Source: Saprospiraceae bacterium (lineage in GTDB: Bacteria; Bacteroidota; Bacteroidia; Chitinophagales; Saprospiraceae). Taken from it: a stretch of 6,938 nucleotides of DNA. A model generated the notes under the pieces. It ran no database searches. It had not been told where the DNA came from and worked only from the letters and a program-made list of their open reading frames with translations. A program made the translations under genes and the position numbers. The stretch is taken from positions 1-6,938 of the forward strand of contig JAJCYJ010000802.1 of assembly GCA_029262975.1 (NCBI GenBank). Reading direction: 5' to 3'. Shown here one piece after another: positions 4,330 to 6,938 of the stretch (the stretch's first letter is position 1; every line of letters starts with the position of its first letter).

Positions 4330-6938
4330 ATGCGGAATACACTTATTATTATTCTTTTAACATGGGTATTGCTGAAAAGCCACATTTATGCAGGAATTGT
4401 TCATTCTTTTGACGGAGGAAATTCAGATGGCATTCTGTCTAATGGCCAGATCTATATGTTAGAGATCAGTGAATCTGGTGTCTTTAAAATCGATATGAGA
4501 TGGATCACTGACAATTTGAATATTCAATCAGGTAGTCTGTCAAGTTCTGAAATACAAGTTTATGGTATCGCAGGAGGAGCACTTGGACATGATGATCCAT
4601 ATGAATCAACTCCCCGCCTTAAACCATTGCCACTTCAAATTGTGGATGGGAATGATGGTAAATTCGATAATCAGGATTATTTTTTATTCTACGCTGAAGG
4701 AGTAGATCTGACTTATTTTGATTCTGAAGAAAAGCTGATAAAAGTCAATAAAAATCCATTTGCTGAAAGAGCATTTGTCATCTTAAAGATTTCAAATCTT
4801 GTTGAGCAGTGTCTGATCGATAACGAATCAGATCAACCTGCATCTCTTCGAATAACTAATGATTACTGGTTTGCTGATATTTATCATGACGATAAAGTAA
4901 ATCTTTTGGATGCATTTATCAGTACACAAGGCTCAGGACAAACCTGGTATAGTGATGAACTTTCCAATGTTGGAACATTTGATTTAACGAAACATCTGTC
5001 AGTCCCCCTCTCTGGACTTAAAAATGTAGTGATGGAAGTCAATCTTGCCAGCAGAAGTCGGCTTAGAGAATCCATTTCTTTGTCTTACGGTGTTCATCAG
5101 ACGACAAGAGAAATTCCAGCAGTTAATACTGAGGATATTGAGGCTCTTTATGCTCGAAATGCCCGTATCGTCCTTGAGGGTTCCCAACTAAATACCAATG
5201 ATGCAATTTCAATTCAATTTAATAAAAGTGATCCTGACGGAAAGGCCTGGTTGGATTTCGCATCTGTGCAAGGTATTTCGGAAGCTAAATATTCTGAAGG
5301 CCAAATGCTTCTGGTCAACCCTCCCCTATTAGGTCAAGAAGCTTATGATGGTCTTGCCATATCCAGTGATAAACAGATTTCGATTTGGGATATCACTGAC
5401 ATTCATAACATTATAAATAAATTCATCAACGATAACAATGGTAAAAAAACTTTTTCTATTACTTACCCTCAATTAAATAGATATATCTGCTTTTCTAATG
5501 AGTCATTACTCGTCCCAAAGTTTTTACGTCAAGTTGAAAATCAAGATTTAATCAAAAAGGGACAAGTCGAATTGATTATAGTCACTCCACCGACCATTTT
5601 TGATGCCGCCACAAGGCTCAAGACACACAGGGCAGTCAGAGACAATCTTACAAGTGCAATTGTGAGTCCTCAGGAAATTTATAATGAATACAGTGCTGGC
5701 CGACAAGATCCAACTGCTATTAGAAATTATGTCAGAGATGTGTATCATCGTTATGCCAACTTTCAATTTTTATTACTTCTCGGAGATGCCTCATTTGATT
5801 ACCGGCATATCAACAAAAACCATCCCGCGGATAATCTCGTTCCTACATTTGAAACTTTCAACTCTCTGGATCCCCTATTAGCCTTCCCGTCTGACGATTA
5901 TTATGCATTACTTGACAATGATGAAAATGGACTCCTGATTGGGGATTTGGATATAGCCGTGGGTAGGCTGACCATAAGGAATCCAAAAGAGGCAAAAGAT
6001 GTCATCAACAAAATCATCACTTATGACCAACAAGGACAGTTGGCTCCCTGGAAGACTAAAGTGGTATTCCTAGCTGATGATGAAGATAATAATTTGCATA
6101 TAAATGATGCAGATGTCATCGCCACTGAGGTGAATAAGAGTAACCCATTATTTAATCAGGAGAAAATATATTTTGATGCATTTAGACAAGAATCAACACC
6201 CGGCGGAAATCGATACCCTTCCGCTACTAAAAGATTAAATCAAACCGTTGCTAATGGCGCTTTAGTCATAAACTATCTTGGTCATGGTGGCCCTACTGGC
6301 TGGGCACAAGAACGGGTATTAACAGTAGATGATATTAACAGTTGGAAAAATATCAATCGCCTTCCCCTTATAATAACGGCGACTTGTTCTTTTACCGGTT
6401 TTGATGATCCTTCCACTTCAACCGCAGGTGAAGTTGCCCTCTTAAATCCCCTTGGAGGAGCCCTATCACTGTTCACAACTGTTCGTTCGGTTTATGCCTC
6501 CAAGAATTTTCGATTAACGCGATCAGTCTTCAGCCACCTTTTTGAAAAATCTGAAGGAAAATATATTCCGATAGGAGAGATAATGAGAAGAGCGAAAAAT
6601 GAACATCTTGATGATAACACAAATGCCAGGAAGTTTTTTCTTATCGGAGACCCTACATTGCGACTAGGAATACCTAATTTAGAAATAAAAACTGATAAAA
6701 TTAATGGTAAATCCATTGATGAAGATCAGGAGTCAATCCGTGTAAGCGCACTGGATCAAGTGCATATATCCGCTTCCATTCGGGACCCTCAGAACAGTAT
6801 CCTAAGAGCGTACAATGGTGTTGTTGATATTGTTGTATTTGATAAAGCTACAGATATAAAAACTTTCGCTAACGATAATAGAAGTTTTGTGAAGTCATTT
6901 AAGAGTCAGCAAAATGTAATCTATAAAGGGAGAACCAA
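4330..6938 (+). CDS. porU: Type IX secretion system sortase PorU (C25 peptidase family), 3' end beyond window
   Basis: PorU is the cell-surface protease/sortase that cleaves the C-terminal domain from T9SS cargo and couples the cargo to a surface anchor. The frame runs from ATG 4330 through 869 codons without a stop to the window edge; PorU proteins are usually about 1100-1300 residues, so a C-terminal part is missing. An N-terminal signal peptide (MRNTLIIILLTWVLL..., cleavage near HIYA|G, residue 21) is followed by the PorU N-domain: YMLEISESGVFKID (42-55) and DGKFDNQDYFLFYAEG (109-124). The gingipain-like C25 domain shows LLGDASFDYR (about 483-492), PSDDYY (520-525), VGRLTIRNP (544-552), the catalytic histidine in NYLGHGG (His652) and the nucleophile in ITATCSFTGFDDP (Cys686). 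The His-Cys spacing of 34 fits C25 peptidases. GDPTLRLG closes the catalytic domain. The 869 visible codons are intact, so the enzyme is probably active. It is transcribed divergently from the porP-like/gldJ unit. Confidence 0.95.
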   Translation, partial: MRNTLIIILLTWVLLKSHIYAGIVHSFDGGNSDGILSNGQIYMLEISESGVFKIDMRWITDNLNIQSGSLSSSEIQVYGIAGGALGHDDPYESTPRLKPLPLQIVDGNDGKFDNQDYFLFYAEGVDLTYFDSEEKLIKVNKNPFAERAFVILKISNLVEQCLIDNESDQPASLRITNDYWFADIYHDDKVNLLDAFISTQGSGQTWYSDELSNVGTFDLTKHLSVPLSGLKNVVMEVNLASRSRLRESISLSYGVHQTTREIPAVNTEDIEALYARNARIVLEGSQLNTNDAISIQFNKSDPDGKAWLDFASVQGISEAKYSEGQMLLVNPPLLGQEAYDGLAISSDKQISIWDITDIHNIINKFINDNNGKKTFSITYPQLNRYICFSNESLLVPKFLRQVENQDLIKKGQVELIIVTPPTIFDAATRLKTHRAVRDNLTSAIVSPQEIYNEYSAGRQDPTAIRNYVRDVYHRYANFQFLLLLGDASFDYRHINKNHPADNLVPTFETFNSLDPLLAFPSDDYYALLDNDENGLLIGDLDIAVGRLTIRNPKEAKDVINKIITYDQQGQLAPWKTKVVFLADDEDNNLHINDADVIATEVNKSNPLFNQEKIYFDAFRQESTPGGNRYPSATKRLNQTVANGALVINYLGHGGPTGWAQERVLTVDDINSWKNINRLPLIITATCSFTGFDDPSTSTAGEVALLNPLGGALSLFTTVRSVYASKNFRLTRSVFSHLFEKSEGKYIPIGEIMRRAKNEHLDDNTNARKFFLIGDPTLRLGIPNLEIKTDKINGKSIDEDQESIRVSALDQVHISASIRDPQNSILRAYNGVVDIVVFDKATDIKTFANDNRSFVKSFKSQQNVIYKGRT

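Noticed and set aside
4884..5766. Several minus-strand open frames of about 60-70 codons (4884-5075, 4999-5187, 5548-5766), and similar ones at 6282-6716
   Set aside because: All lie antisense to porU, whose frame is continuous and carries recognisable motifs; their translations look random.
1..6938. CRISPR arrays, tRNA/rRNA genes, insertion sequences, toxin-antitoxin or phage-defence genes
   Set aside because: None seen. Nearly all the window is occupied by five coding regions with recognisable housekeeping or T9SS identity.

Overview
The window reads as a chromosomal segment of a Bacteroidota bacterium, probably a gliding or type IX secretion (T9SS) member of the Cytophagales/Flavobacteriales. 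This rests on three neighbouring genes of families essentially confined to that phylum (GldJ, PorP/SprF, PorU), on the AT-rich composition, and on a Bacteroidota-type promoter (TAnnTTTG) in front of porU. Genus or species cannot be told from the sequence.

Layout. Positions 1-303 (+) hold the C-terminal end of an arginase-superfamily enzyme, most likely formimidoylglutamase, cut by the left edge. It converges with murF (320-1621, -), with 16 bases between the stops. Upstream of murF on the minus strand come gldJ (1693-3201) and a PorP/SprF-family outer-membrane protein (3213 to about 4229). Transcription therefore runs porP-like > gldJ > (hairpin at 1642-1671) > murF. A short divergent control region (about 4230-4329) separates this unit from porU (4330-6938, +), which is open to the right edge. 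porU is the longest gene in the window, with 869 codons visible and no stop.

How the genes work together. GldJ is an outer-membrane lipoprotein of the gliding/T9SS machinery. PorP/SprF proteins are beta-barrels of the same system. PorU is the C25-family cell-surface sortase that removes the C-terminal signal of T9SS cargo. Three T9SS components thus share one divergent promoter region. MurF (last cytoplasmic step of UDP-MurNAc-pentapeptide synthesis) lies downstream of gldJ behind a terminator-like hairpin, so it may be read through only partly. No mobile element, CRISPR array, tRNA or rRNA was seen, and there is no gene-free stretch longer than about 100 bases.

Main oddities: the porP-like gene has a convincing signal peptide but no ATG, GTG or TTG to start it; murF appears to start with TTG; GldJ lacks both catalytic cysteines of the formylglycine-generating fold but keeps the likely structural pair; and an 8-base direct repeat lies in the divergent promoter. 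I see no clearly undescribed system here. The window is best described as a T9SS/gliding locus with a few unusual details.
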